Shown piece by piece: positions 31,401 through 43,733 of a stretch of DNA of 64,000 nucleotides (its first letter is position 1; each line of letters starts with the position of its first letter). The notes beneath the pieces are model-generated. The model was not told the origin of the DNA. It did not search any database and saw only the letters and a list, made by a program, of their open reading frames with translations. Source of the DNA: Achatina immaculata. Lineage: Eukaryota; Mollusca; Gastropoda; Stylommatophora; Achatinidae. The translations under genes were made by a program, and so were the position numbers. Where the stretch lies: the NCBI GenBank assembly GCA_009760885.1, contig CM019703.1, forward strand, positions 9,605,959 to 9,669,958. Direction: 5' to 3'.

Positions 31401-32150
31401 CCTGCGTGTACCTAGCCAATCAGATCAAATCTTGGCGTTAGATCTTAATTCTGCGTATTATGATATATATTCACTTGTAAGCTATAACTGTAGGGAGGTT
31501 CCCCAACAGAGTACACATATGTAGTTTGATACAAAAAAGGCCTCAGTTTTATGTTAGGTATGGGTCACTCACTAATTCCCAAAGTGGGCAGCGTTTTCGC
31601 TCGACACTTAATGAAAGCAATGTCTTATTATTAAAGCTAGAAGCCATGGCTTTCAAGGTAATGCAAAACTATTTCTCTCCCTATATCCCCCATTCCCCAA
31701 TCCCACTTCATCAACTAAATGCCCCCATTAAGACATGGAGAGCCAACCAAGAGATACACAGATTGCACACGCCCACGAATATATAGCAGCATAAATGGTA
31801 GCATTTAAAAATATCCGGTGTGAAACAGGCTTCATGAAACTCTGTCCACGAGAATTTAATCAACTTCTGTACACGGATCAGCTAAAACAGTGTCTCTCAA
31901 ATGTTCCCTTTCGCTCTGCCGCCATCGCTCTTGCATCTGAAAACCGTTGCTCTGCTTAACCCTTTCTCGTGGCTTCCCGGATCTTACCAGCGCTTCCTCG
32001 GCCGAGGGGATGGGAGGCGGTCGATGCTGTCCATTTTTTGGGAAACACTCAACTACGGCCTGGATGTTGTTCATAATTTCAAGTGAAAATTGTCTTTTCA
32101 GCATTCTTATTTGTTCGTGTTATGCTTCACTACTACAGTAGTTATGATAA
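31401..32150. other. intergenic, nothing recognised
   Basis: Short ORFs only, with no domain. No repeat structure noticed. Confidence 0.5.
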
Positions 32151-32410
32151 CTTTATATTGTTGTTGTTGTTGTTACCGCTATTACTACTACTATTACTAC
32201 TACTACTACTACTGCTGCTGTTACTACTGCTACTGTTATCACTACTACTACTGCCATCATTACTACTACTGCTATCACTACTATTACTACTGCTGTCACT
32301 ACTACTATTGTCACTGCTAATACTACTATTATAGCTACTAATAAAAATACTACTACTACTGTCACTGCTAATACTACTATTATAATACTAATAAAACTAC
32401 CACTACTACT
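32151..32410. repeat. (TAC)n/(ACT)n microsatellite
   Basis: Triplet repeats with TGTCACTGCTAATAC interruptions. The array resumes at 32628-32690 after a LINE fragment. Confidence 0.95.
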
Positions 32411-32627
32411 ACTGTCATGATAATTTAGAGAAGACCGTATTGGAAGGATACATAATGGGAAAAAGAAAGAGAGGAATACCAAAACGAAGATGGCTGCAAG
32501 ACATCGTTGACGATCTGCAAATGGATGCAGCAGCGGCAGGCCATCTTGCTCACAATCGAGAGGCCTACGGAGTGCTGTTTGGGAGGCAAAGTTCCGCAAG
32601 GGACATGCAAATGAATGAATGAACTAC
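32411..32627 (+). mobile_element. LINE family C, 3' end fragment inside a microsatellite
   Basis: GATAATTTAGAGAAGACCGT to the tail AATGAATGAATGA matches the 3' end of the copy at 36643-37362. It encodes EGYIMGKRKRGIPKRRWLQD, DDLQMDAAAAGHLAHNREAY. Triplet repeat sequence lies directly on both sides, so a heavily 5'-truncated LINE inserted into the array. Confidence 0.85.
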
Positions 32628-32690
32628 TGTCACTGCTAATACTGTTATTATAGCTACTAATAAAACTACTACTACCTCCACTTGTTCAAT

Positions 32691-33611
32691 AGCTGCTATT
32701 ATTACGACAGGGAGTTCCAAAAAAAAAAAAAGTTACTGAATATCAAGGAACGTAACAATCATATGAAAAATCTCCAGGGCGAGTATTTTAAAAAAAGTCT
32801 TTTCCCATATTCTCAATGATTATGTCCCTTGATTTTCACTTACTTTTATTTTACTTGACAATAATAATAATAATCTGTTCTTGCCTTGCATATTCTTGAT
32901 TGTATTTCACTCGTGCAATTGTTATCAACTGTTACTGTTGTATCACAGTAATTTATTTACCTGCGTCAGTTTTTTTATTTGAAAGGATACTGCACTTTGG
33001 TATATTTAATCTTTTTTTTTTTTTTTTATATTACCATTGTTTCTGTCTCGCTTCTGTTTAGCTCTAAACCTCTCTTACTTGCTCTCTTCAATAATCTTCT
33101 TCAGATTTTATACATCAAAGCATATATTTCGTTCACGCATTCTGATAAGCTCGTTCTAAATCATACAACATCCAGAAAACGACACAAATAACTAACACCA
33201 ACACAAGCATTTTGTGTTCGCAAAGTGAAGAAGGTTACTTATATCACCTCATATTCTTTTAAAGATAATATAACTGAAACAGATTTTAATTCACCTAGTG
33301 ATCTATGATAGGTGTTAGTTGGTTGATTACTTGCAAGAATGGACAGCAATCTGTCCATTGTTGCAAGTTGCAAGAATAAAAATTAAAACAAAAAAATGTG
33401 CATAAATATGGTAGTCTTCATCTATCAGTTTGTGAGGAAAAAACAAACTGAACTTTCATGTTATCTCTACACCATTCACTGTGTGCGACCCAACATGACA
33501 AAATAATTCTTATTTCAACATCTGAGACACTGCTATACAAGTGTCATTTATATACTTTTCAGCTGTGAAAACTGTGTCAATTTCTGAAAGTAAACTTAAC
33601 AATAAATCATA
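32691..33611. other. AT-rich intergenic, nothing recognised
   Basis: A short (AAT)n tract near 32858 and an A run near 32718. No gene seen. Confidence 0.5.
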
Positions 33612-33912
33612 AGAAAGCGTGCCTCAATCATGCAGACAGGTCATATCAACATAAGCGTGCCTCAATCATGTAGACAGGTCATATCAACATAAGTGTGCCT
33701 CAATCATGTAGACAGGTCATATCAACATAAGCGTGCCTCAATCATGTAGACAGGTCATATCAACATAAGCATGCCTCAATCATGTAGACAGGTCATATCA
33801 ACATAAGCATGCCTCAATCATGTAGACAGATCATATCAGCATAAGCGTGCCTCAATCATGTAGACAGGTCAAATCAACGTAAGCATGCCTCCAATCATGT
33901 AGACAGGTCATA
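33612..33912. repeat. 38-bp minisatellite (about 8 units)
   Basis: Units contain GCGTGCCTCAATCATGTAGA followed by CAGGTCATATCAACATAA. Very uniform, with few substitutions. Confidence 0.95.
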
Positions 33913-33989
33913 TTACTGTGAGTTATCACATTTAGTGCCCACAAATGAAGGTCGGTGCTGTATGAAATGTCTTACTATATTGGAGCAAG

Positions 33990-34300
33990 TGCTGGAAATG
34001 ACTCAGATGACTGCATGTACATTTGACATGTTCCAAAACAAGTATCTACACAAGATAAAAAAGAGTGTTCTGGCCATATACCATAAGTAATGACCTCTTG
34101 TTAAAAGAGACAGACATTGTCAACATTGACTGAAAAGAGAAGGTGGCGATGGATTGGTCACATCCAATGACAGATCATTTCTCATCACAAACAGATTTGA
34201 TGTGGACTTCACAGGGTAAAAGAAGCATGGGATGACCTAAAGAGACATGGAGAAGTGCAGCAGAGAAAATGCTGGTAAACAAAAGAATGACTTAGGAGAC
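33990..34300 (+). pseudogene. RTE-like LINE C-terminal remnant
   Basis: Across several frames the translation gives FQNKYLHKIKKSVLAIYHK-like sequence, then EKRRWRWIGHIQ, a TSQGKRSMG block and PKETWRSAAEKMLVNKRM, matching the order of the RTE C-terminal tail. Several frameshifts are present. The following minisatellite is built from its last codons. Confidence 0.7.
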
Positions 34301-34850
34301 AGCTAAGAAGATGGACAAGGACTGACATGGGAGACAGCTAAGAAGATGGACAAGGACTGACATGGGAGACAGCTAAGAAGATGGACAAGGACTGACATGG
34401 GAGACAGCTAAGAACATGGACAAGGACTGACATGGGAGACAGCTAAGAAGATGGACAAGGACTGACATGGGAGACAGCTAAGAAGATGGACAAGGACTGA
34501 CATGGGAGACAGCTAAGAACATGGACAAGGACTGACATGGGATATAGCTAAGAAGATGGACAAGGACTGACATGGGAGACAGCTAAGAACATGGACAAGG
34601 ACTGACATGGGATATAGCTAAGAAGATGGACAAGGACTGACATGGGAGACAGCTAAGAACATGGACAAGGACTGACATGGGATATAGCTAAGAAGATGGA
34701 CAAGGACTGACATGGGAGACAGCTAAGAACATGGACAAGGGCTGACAAGGGAGATAACTAAGAAGATGGACAAGGACTGACAAGGGAGATAACTAAGAAG
34801 ATGGACAAGGGCTGACAAGGGAGATAACTAAGAAGATGGACAAGGACTGA
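34290..34850. repeat. 35-bp minisatellite (about 16 units) derived from a LINE
   Basis: Units contain GACATGGGAGACAGCTAAGA and AGATGGACAAGGACT. The first unit is continuous with the LINE remnant and reads TWETAKKMDKD, a normal RTE tail motif. Because 35 is not a multiple of three, the frame rotates in successive units. Confidence 0.9.
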
Positions 34851-34894
34851 TAGAAGCGGAAATCTTTTGTTACCAGCAACTCCATGTGTCTTGG

Positions 34895-35005
34895 ACACTA
34901 ACGAGACGAGAGAGAGTGAGAGAAATGGATAGAGAGAGAGAGAGATAGAGAGAGAGATGGAGAGAGAGAGAGATGGATAGAGAGAGAGAGAGAGATGGAG
35001 AGAGA

Positions 35006-35046
<41 letters not shown>
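34895..35046. repeat. (GA)n-rich tract
   Basis: GAGAGAGA and GATGGAGAGAGA simple repeats. Confidence 0.95.
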
Positions 35047-35047
<1 letters not shown>

Positions 35048-35864
35048 ATCAGTACTTTCAAATATGGTTTAGCTGCATTTAGGATAACCTAAATAATACT
35101 TACAAATATCATCACTGACTGCAAGTAAAGTGGGTTTTTAAAAAAAATCTAAATCTTAAAATCAATATTTCCAGTGCATTAAAAAATCTCTGTGATTATC
35201 AAGAAAGTGCACATAACTGATTTAAGGATCATTTTGTACAAATGGGTTACACATATATTAGAAATTTACTGACAAATATAAAAATCTAACACCTCAGTAC
35301 ATCAGAAATATACAGTGTTGAAGATTAATTTACAGTTTACTTTTTTTCATATATTAATTACATTTAGCTGCATAACAAGTTAAAGAGTTTGCAAACACAA
35401 AATAATTAACATTTTTCTTTGTTTATTACAAATATGGATATAAATCTCCTTTTTGCAGCAAAAAAGCAACATATTTAATTAAATATCTGCTATAAAATAA
35501 AACAAACAAACAAAAAAATAATAAAAATAAAATCTTTGACAACATGATGAGCAAAAAAAAAATAATAATAATAGTAAAACAGAAACTAATCCAGTCCAGG
35601 AAAAGTATACAAATCTAGAGCAATATACAGTAAACAAATATATTCTTGGGGCAATTAAAAATCAAACCATAGTTTCATGTATGAAACAAACTGAAAAAAG
35701 TAATAAAAATAAATAAATAAATAACTTCAGCTTTTCTTTTCTTGGTACTTCACATTGTTTACTTCCTTTATTTACTTGAGGTACATTCACACAAAGTGAT
35801 TCTGATTGATCATATTCAAAAAGAAAGTGAAGATTAAATAACAGAAACAATGACTTAATGCAAT
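35047..35864. other. AT-rich intergenic, nothing recognised
   Basis: Low GC content, several A runs and short ORFs without a domain. Confidence 0.5.
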
Positions 35865-36642
35865 AGCTTTCTTATTTTGCTTACTAAAGCTCATATTTTT
35901 TACTTATTAAAGCTATAATATTTCATTTACTAAAGCTCTTATTTTATTTGCAAAAACTCTCTTATTTTACTTATTAAAACTCATATTTTTTACTTATTGA
36001 AGCTATAATATTTCATTTACTAAAGCTCTTTTATTTTATTTGCAAAAACTCTCTTATTTTACCTATTAAAACTCACTTATTTTAAATACTAAAGCTCTCT
36101 TATTTTATTTATTAAAACTCAACTTATTCTACTTACTAAAGCTCTCTTATTTTACTTATTAAAGCTCACTTATTTACTTACTAAAGCTCACTTATTTTAC
36201 TTACTAAAGCTAACACTTATTTTGCTTATTAAAACTCACTTATTTTACTTACTAGAGCTAACATTTATTTTGCTTATTAAAACTCACTTATTTTACTTAC
36301 TAAAGCTCACTTATTTTGCTTATTAAAACTCACTTATTTTACTTACTAATGCTTACTTAGTTTATTAACTAAAGCTCTCTTATTTTATTTATTAAAATTC
36401 ACTTATTTTAAACTCATTTATTTCAATTAATAAAGATCTTATTTACTAAAGCTCACTTATTTTACTTACTAAAGTTCACTTATTTTTCTTATTAAAACTC
36501 ATTTATTTTGCTTACTAAAGCTAACACTTATTTTACTTATAAAAGCTCACTTATTTTTAAACTCATTTATTTCACTTAATAAAGCTTTTATTTACTAAAG
36601 TTTGCTTATTTTATTTTTTTTTACTTAATTTATTTATAGGAA

Positions 36643-37362
36643 AAACTAATTATGTCAGTCCATAAGAACAGCGAAGAGCAAAACCTCTATCTTAATGTGA
36701 AGAAAACTAAATTGATGACAACTGACAAAACAAACAAGGCAGCTGAAATATGTATCAATGAGGAAAAACTGGAAGAAGTGGAGAGTTTTGAATATCTTGG
36801 ATCACTACTAACTAATAATGGAGATTCAATGAAGGAAATTAAAAGGAGGACATCTATCGCTCTTCAGAAAGTAAAACAAATAAAGAATCTGTGGAGAGGA
36901 GCAGACAGAACTACAAAAATAAGATTTTTAAGGGTATGCATCTTTCCCATTGCAACATATGCCTGTGAGACCTGGACACTTAACAAAACAGCTGAGAAAC
37001 ACATAAATGCCTTTGAATGTAAATGCTACAGAAGAGTTCTCCAAATATCGTGGACACAAAAAAGAATAAATATATCTATACTACAAGAACTTAATATTGA
37101 AGAAGGCTGGCTAGTAAAGAGGATTAAAGAGAGAAAACTTAAATATTTTGGACACATTAAACATCATGATAATTTAGAGAAGACCGTATTAGAAGGATAC
37201 ATAATGGGAAAAAGAAAAAGAGGAAGACCAAAACAAAGATGGCTGACAGACATCGTTGACGATCTGCAAATGGATGCAGCAGCGGCAGGCCATCTTGCTC
37301 ACAGCTGAGAGGCCTACAAGAGTGCTGTTTGAGTTCTGCAAGGGACATGCAAATGAATGAAT
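36643..37362 (+). mobile_element. LINE family C, 5'-truncated copy
   Basis: The element begins within RT and ends with the tail GCAAATGAATGAATGAA. It sits in the AT-rich array. Similar TTACTTA.TTTA sequences on both sides may be a target duplication, but the repeat background prevents certainty. Confidence 0.85.
36652..37308 (+). pseudogene. LINE family C RT C-terminal region (218 codons open)
   Basis: Reads from just after the catalytic motif: KNSEEQNLYLNVKKTKLMTT, EEVESFEYLGSLLTNNGDSM, FPIATYACETWTLNKTAEKH, LKYFGHIKHHDNLEKTVLEG and the basic KRKRGRPKQRWLTDIVDDLQ tail to the stop. The frame is undamaged over this length but lacks endonuclease and the RT palm. Homologous fragments are at 32411-32627 and 62711-63947. 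Confidence 0.9.
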
Positions 37363-37594
37363 GAATTACTTATTTTACTTATTAAAGCTAAAACTTATTT
37401 TTCCCATTAGAACTCACTTATTTTACTTGCTAATGCTTACTTAGTTTACTTACTAAAGCTTTTACTTACTACATTAAGACCATCATATTCATCTACCACT
37501 TTTTGTCTATAAATAAAATTTACAGACAATTAATGAACAATAAGCCATTTTTAAAATATATAATGCTATCTGTTGCTTTGAACTCAAGTACAGT

Positions 37595-37813
37595 CTAATA
37601 TTGACTGAACTTATTTTCATGTGAACATGAATTTTCTCTTAACACACTGTTAGCCACATGCGCTATGACTATAATGTGCTTCACTTTGCAAGCACACATT
37701 ATCCATTCTCCATTAGCCAAAGATTCAGTCTCACAGATGAAGTGACCATGGGGAGGCAATATGCTATAGAAGAATGAAGGGTTAGTGATGAACTCTGACA
37801 CATCTGGTGGTAT
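37595..37813 (-). CDS. possible terminal exon of an unidentified host gene
   Basis: On the minus strand a good acceptor, TCCCTCCCTTGTTCAG, precedes 72 codons ending in a stop (IPPDVSEFITNPSFF, PPHGHFICETESLANGEW, CACKVKHIIVIAHVANSV). The peptide has a mixed globular composition unlike the repeats around it. I do not recognise the family. The rest of the gene would lie at higher coordinates, and no further exon was found there. A chance ORF cannot be excluded. Confidence 0.35.
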   Translation of the reverse strand: MPPDVSEFITNPSFFYSILPPHGHFICETESLANGEWIMCACKVKHIIVIAHVANSVLRENSCSHENKFSQY

Positions 37814-38035
37814 CTGAACAAGGGAGGGACCCTTGGTTCAGACAGTGCACAGTTTAACAGTTGGGTCATGGACTCCTAGCAAATGTTTGACTTCCATTTA
37901 TGTATATCATTTTCTGTTGGTTTTTTTTTTTCAAATATCTGTGTTTCTCAACTTACATACACTTTAAACTTACAAGTTTTGTTGTGCATGAAAAGAGAAA
38001 CCTACTGAAAATATTTTCAGCCATTTTGTCACTGG

Positions 38036-38250
38036 CAGCCTCATTGGCTGAGTGGTTAGGTGCTCAGTCTACTAATCAGGTGGTACCTGGTTCAGTTCCC
38101 AGCAGCAGGGGTTTGTTCTGGTACCACCACACCAAAAGGCCCTGGGGTCCACCCAGTCTCCTCTAAAATGGGCACCAGAGAAATCTGGGAAGGTAGATGT
38201 GGCCAGGCAATGATACTGACCACATCACACTTTCAACACTGAATAATTAG
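38036..38250 (+). mobile_element. tRNA-derived SINE, second head type
   Basis: TTGGCTGAGTGGTTAGGTGC (A box) and GGTACCTGGTTCAGTTCCCA (B box) form the head. The body has GGGCACCAGAGAAATCTGGG and CCAGGCAATGATACTGACCA, which relates it to the other SINE type. Confidence 0.8.
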
Positions 38251-38784
38251 TGCATAAGTATATAACTATACACGAAGCACTGCAGTAAAGCTATGATACC
38301 AGAATGTATAAAATAGGAAAAAGTAGGAGCAGCTTTATTACTTAACGATTAATTTCGACACTGTCTCCTTTATGGCATGGGAACATAGATTTTACCTTTT
38401 ACTTTTTGCTACTGCATTATTTTTCATGGAATATTTCCAAAACGGACAAAACTGATATAAAATTCTAAATTTATAATTATTTAACAAGACTAAATTTTGG
38501 ATCTACCATAAATCTGGGAATTTCTGATGACTGAATCACAATATAATTAAAACATCAAAACTCTGGCCACGTAATTTTATGTGCTGTACAACTGAAATGT
38601 AAGAGCATATAGGGGTGCAGGTGTCACCAGTGATCACAACCTGTGTATAGGGAAAATGCTGACTAAAACTGAAAAGCTAACACAAGAAATCAGTACACAG
38701 AAAGATAAACAGCCGCAGCCTGCAGGAAGAAAATACTAACAGTAATTTCAATCTGTAACTTACTAATCATTGCTCAGCATTCAG
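38251..38784. other. intergenic, nothing recognised
   Basis: AT-rich, no supported gene or repeat. Confidence 0.5.
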
Positions 38785-40726
38785 TGAGGTAAAGAAGATA
38801 AATACAGATTAATTATGGAATTCTTACAGCACAGCCATGTTCACAGTAGCAAAAGCAAGTGCTGGACTGCACAAAAGAAATAGAAAAGCATGGATATTGG
38901 AAAACACATGAAAATGCATACATGAATGATGAGCAGCCAAATTAGCCATGTTGAATGTAAAGACAGATTTTGGAAAAGATTTGGCAAAAGCAACATACAA
39001 AGAACTTAACAATAAAATAAAAGTTTAGCTAGAAGAGATAAAAGAGAATACACAGACAATATGGCGAAAGAAGCAGAGAAGGCAGCAAAAACAGGAGATA
39101 GCAAACTCTATATAACATACAAAAGAGGCTAACAGGTACTATTACATCCAAAGAAAGGTCAATCTTTAGCAAGACTGGCACCCTATTAACATTAGGTAAA
39201 GACCAAAAGCAAAAATGGGCCAAACACTTCCAAGAAATACTTAATTGATCACGCCCAAAAGAATTAATAAACCTTGAGATCCACTTACCAGTCCCACAAA
39301 TAGATGTTAACCTAGATGAAATTACATTGAACGAAATTGAAACAGCAGTGAACCTAATGGCTAACAACAAAGCCGCAGGTGAAGATGAAATAACAGCCGA
39401 AATGTTAAAAGCTATTAACTGTGATAACATAAGCCAAATACAGAGAATGTTTAATAAAGTTTGGAAAGAAGAAAAAGTCCTTTCTAAATGGAAAAAAAGG
39501 AATTATTGTTAAAATACAAACAAACAAAAAAGCCCAGCCTTAGCGACTGCAATAATTGGAGAGGAATAACCTTACTATCAGTTGTGTCAAAAGTATTTTG
39601 CAAAGTTATTCTGAATAGAATTAAAGATATAGTGGATAATGCAATGAGAGAAGAAGAGGCAGGATTTCAAAAAGGGAGAAATTGTCTCAACCAGATCTTT
39701 ACTCTAAGAATAATACTTGAAGAGCATATTGAAAAGCAAAGACCATTAATCCTGAACTTCATAGACTATAAAAAGGCATTTGATAGCATACGCAGAGATT
39801 CATTTTAAAACTATATGGAATACCATCTAAAACTGTCAACATCATTAGAGATCTCTAAAATGGATATGTTTGTGCAGTCAAGACAGAAGAAGGAATAAGC
39901 AATGGTTCCAGATTGAAACAGGCGTGAAACAAGAATATGTACTACCTCCTTTGCTTTTTGGAGTTGCCACAGACTTCATAATGAAAAAATGCCTGCACAG
40001 GTAACACAGGTATTGATTTGGTACATGGGACCCAACAAGAAGATCTTCATTTTGCAGATGACATAACTCTTATCAGTGACAATGTGAATTTGATGCAAGA
40101 AAAAATAGATAAATTGTCTTTACTGGCTAGCAAAACAGGACTTAAAATTAACAAGGAAAAAACAAAAATAATGAAACTTCCCATTAATCAAGAGGGCAAA
40201 AATATACGTAGAAGGAACAGCTGTTGAAGAAGTACACCAATTTATATACCTCGGCAGCTACATAGACCAGGATGGTGACACTAGAAATGAAGTTAGAATT
40301 AGAATTGCAAAAGCAGCATCAATATTCAAGAATCCTGAGAACATATGCCACTCTAAAGTTATAAGCACAAAAACCAAGTTAAGATTATTCAATTCAAATG
40401 TAATATCCACCCTCATTTATGTATGCAAAAGCTGGAAAACAACTAAAGAAATAAACAACAAATTAGACTCTTTTCAAAACAAATGCCTAAGGAAAATAAC
40501 TGGTATAAAGTGGAATGAATTCAAGAACAATGCAGAAATAAGGCAGATGAGTGAACAACAACCTGTCTCATGTGCAATCAGAAAAAAAAGAGATGGAATT
40601 ATGTGGGTCATGTGATGAGAAGAAACAACCATACAATCCCAAAACAAGCTATCAAGTGAAATACAACAGGCCAAAGAAAAAGAGGTCAACCACATGAAAC
40701 TCTAAAGAGGACATTGTTAAGAGAGG
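38785..40726 (+). mobile_element. RTE-type LINE, family B copy 3 (longest, decayed)
   Basis: It starts with the same linker as the 15.5-kb copy and retains the RT core that copy lacks: CNNWRGITLLSVVSKVF, EEEAGFQKGRNCLNQIFTLR and LNFIDYKKAFDSIRRDSF. The catalytic region HFADDITLISDNVN follows. Stops and frameshifts occur throughout. It is cut off before its C-terminal end, at GTTAAGAGAGG, by the (GAA)n tail of I-type copy B. Confidence 0.88.
39327..40227 (+). pseudogene. RTE family B RT core
   Basis: Three frames (39327-39512, 39488-39808 and 40018-40227) cover NLMANNKAAGEDEITAEMLK, the RT fingers and palm with FIDYKKAFD, and HFADDITLIS. The turns between them require frameshifts, and a stop follows RRDSF. 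Confidence 0.85.
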
Positions 40727-40758
40727 TCTTCTTCTTCTTCTTCGTTCACATTGTCTGT

Positions 40759-41616
40759 CTATATCTGCAGTCCTGTCTCTTGGATAAATTTCACTGTTTT
40801 TTGTAATTCATGTGTGGAACCATAGAGCTTATCTTCTTTAATGGTTTCACTGGGCCAGTAATTATTTCTCAGTGTCTCATAGTTGGTGCAGTTTTGGAGG
40901 ATATATTCCACGGTTTGGGGTACCTGGGCACATGTAAATAGATTAGTAGTATCAACCTTAAACTTTGTATACATATGACTTCAGAGTTGGCTGTGTCCTG
41001 TTCGGAGACGGAAAATGGTGACTTGTTCCTGTCTGTTTAGCATGTGATAGTCATCATATGGTGGTGTTTGTGGCTTCCTGTAGGTTTTTATCATGCTTTT
41101 CTTCTGATTATAGGTGACTGGTATGTCTGGTTGCTCCATTTCAGTGCCCTCTTTGGCCAGATGGTCAGCTTTCTCATTGCCTGGTATCCCATAACGGTAG
41201 GGAATCCACTGCAAAGTGACTCCGTGTTGTAAGCCAATTTTTGACAAGGCATCCTTAAGGTCTGGTAGTTTGTTGCACTGAAGAGCTTCCAGTACTGATC
41301 TTGCATCTGTGAGAATTACTACAGGACATGTATTAATTCTGGGGTCTGATAGTTTTTCAACTGCAGCAATAATTGCCCTAACTTCTGCATCATAGTTGTT
41401 GCAGTATTTTCCAGTGGGTATGGAAATCTTGTCAGTGGTGTTGTTTGGATATTCAATATGTGCTCCTGCCCCTCCATTCTTTATGGCATTATGTGCAGAT
41501 CCGTCTGTATACACACGTATCCAGGTGTCACATGGATATTTGTCATCTAGAACACTAAGTGTGGCTGTTGATCTTACAAGACTGCTTTGCATCTCACCAT
41601 TCTGCACACCTTTCAC
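40759..41616 (-). pseudogene. RNase H and C-terminal tail, I-type copy B
   Basis: RNase H is complete in one frame (40981-41616), with YTDGSAHNAIKNGGAGAHIE, EVRAIIAAVEKL, ILTDARSVLEALQCNKL and GIPGNEKADHLAKEG. In the WIPxxxG block, RYG replaces the usual HCG. A stop separates it from the Cys-rich tail at 40759-40974. Confidence 0.88.
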
Positions 41617-42157
41617 TTCAGTCTGAATAGTTATTTGTGTATAATCTGCTTCTTTCCATGGTGTATGCTCTGGTACAGATGATAATGGAGCGACTACAAT
41701 TGGAAGGTAATTGTTTGATGAATGAAGCTGCTTCTTTTAAGCCATCTTAGTGCCTAGTTATTGAATCTCTCCTTCAGGGGATGGCTTACAGAGCTAAGGA
41801 ATTTCTCTCCCATGGTCATGACTTTTGTGTCTCTACGTTCCTTTAGCGCTTGAACACCAACTATTTTCTGCATTTCTACTATTGGTGTGGACCTCATGGC
41901 ACCTGTGATAATCCGTAGTGACTGATTTTGAACCTTGTCTAGATTATGCAGTGTAGTGTTTGATGCTGTGCACCAAGATGTTGAGCCATATTCTAAATGT
42001 GGTAGAATATTTGCTATACATTCTTGAGGATTCTTTCAGTAGATCCCCATGTGGTTCCACTCAATTTTCTTAATATGGCTAGTTTTCTTCTGGCTTTTGC
42101 TTCTGCACTGTTGATGTGTTGCTTCCAAATCAGTTTTGAGTCAAGAGTCACTCCTAA

Positions 42158-43201
42158 TTAAGTGGGTTGGTTGTCCATCTTTAAGGATATTTCATTTACA
42201 AAGATCTTACCTGCTTTCTGTTTAGATGAGAGGGTGAACAGAGTGGTACTTGATTTCTCTGTGTTTATACTTACACACCATTTGTTTGTCCATGATGTCA
42301 AGATGTCTGCTGCTCTTTGGAGTCTCTGTGTAGCAACTGTTGCGTATTCATCTGTACACCACATGACCAGATCATCTGCATACAGTGCCGCTTTGATTCC
42401 ATAGGGAAGTTCCTTGACCAGGTCATTAATGAATATCAGGAATAATGTAGGTGAAAGGACTCCTCCTTGTGGTACACCGTGTCGCAGAAGTACTTTCTGG
42501 CTTTTGTGTCCATCCATTACTACTCTAGATCTTCTATTGTGTAAATAGGACTTTATCCAGTTGTACAGTCTTCCATTCACATTGCAGTTTCTGTTTCCAC
42601 AGCAGACCTTTTTTCCATACTTTATCAAAGGCTTTCTTCAGGTCTATCCACGCTGCTAGTACAAGGTTTTTCTCTTGGAATGCATCCTCAATCTCTTGAG
42701 AGAGATAGATCACTTGATCTTCTGTACTGTAGTACTGCCTAAATCCTGCTTGTTGTGGAACGAGAAGGTTTTCACTTTCTAGGTACCATTTTAGCCTCAG
42801 GTCAATGATGTGTTCCATCGTTTTGCATAGGCAGCTAGTGAGACTGATTGGCCTGTAGCTGGGGCAGTATCACTGTTTTTCCCTGGCTTTAGCAGTGGTA
42901 CCATGCTTGCTTCCTTCCAGATTTGAGGTAACTTACCTGTGCTCCAGCACATATTGAAAATATCTAACAGCTTTCCCATTGCTGCCATTCCCAGGTTCTT
43001 GATTATTTCATTGGAAACTCCATCTGGTCCTGGTGATTTCCTTGGTTTTAGTTTACTGACTGCTAGGTCTAACTCGCTGCGTGTGATTAGTGCATTCATG
43101 ACCTCCACTTTTCTGACTTGTTCCTCTTCTTTCTGTGTGTCAATGCGCACTGTACGCTCTTTCTCTGAATGGATATCAATGATGCAGTCCTGTGTAAACA
43201 T
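42158..43201 (-). pseudogene. reverse transcriptase, I-type copy B
   Basis: RT blocks appear in three overlapping frames: KSPGPDGVSNEIIKNLG (42797-43201), AAWIDLKKAFDKVWKK (42534-42818) and HGVPQGGVLSPTLF with ALYADDLVMW (42158-42628). Small deletions near 42595 and 42865 cause the shifts. Downstream, between 41700 and 41760, the connection to RNase H is damaged as well. Confidence 0.88.
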
Positions 43202-43733
43202 GCGAGCAAAGTGATCTGCTACCTGCTTACCTGTAAGAGTTTTCCCATCCTCTATTAGTGTAATCTTTGTACTTCTTCCAGTACTCTCACCATTTAACTG
43301 TCTGATTAGTTTCCACAGTTTCCTTCCATCCTTTTCAAAGTTTAGGGACTCTGTTTTCTCTCTCCAACTTTCCCGTCTGGCTTGCAGCTTGGCTCTCTGA
43401 AATTTGGCCTTAGAATGTTGGTAATTATTGTGGTGTTCTTGGCATAGTCTATTTTCTGCTTGCTTTCAAACTGTTTTCACATCATCATGGAGTTTTCCCA
43501 GCTCACTAGACCAGTATGGTTTATAGTCCCTACGAGCTCCTCTGGGAATGGTTTCATGAGCGGCCTGAAGGATACAAGCATTGAATTCCTTCACTATGCT
43601 GTTAATATCCTTACCTTCTATGGACAACTGTCACACCAGGATACCTGTACAACGTCTGTACATTGTCCAGTTTGCTTTTTTATAGTTCCATCTGGGGAGA
43701 GGGCTACTGGTGCTAAGGAGTTCTTTTCTATTG

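Larger units (their letters stand above)
35865..37472. repeat. AT-rich degenerate tandem repeat, interrupted by a LINE
   Basis: CTTATTTTACTTACTAAAGC and variants repeat every about 22-25 bp from 35865 to 36640 and again at 37363-37472. The LINE fragment 36643-37362 interrupts the array. Confidence 0.85.
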
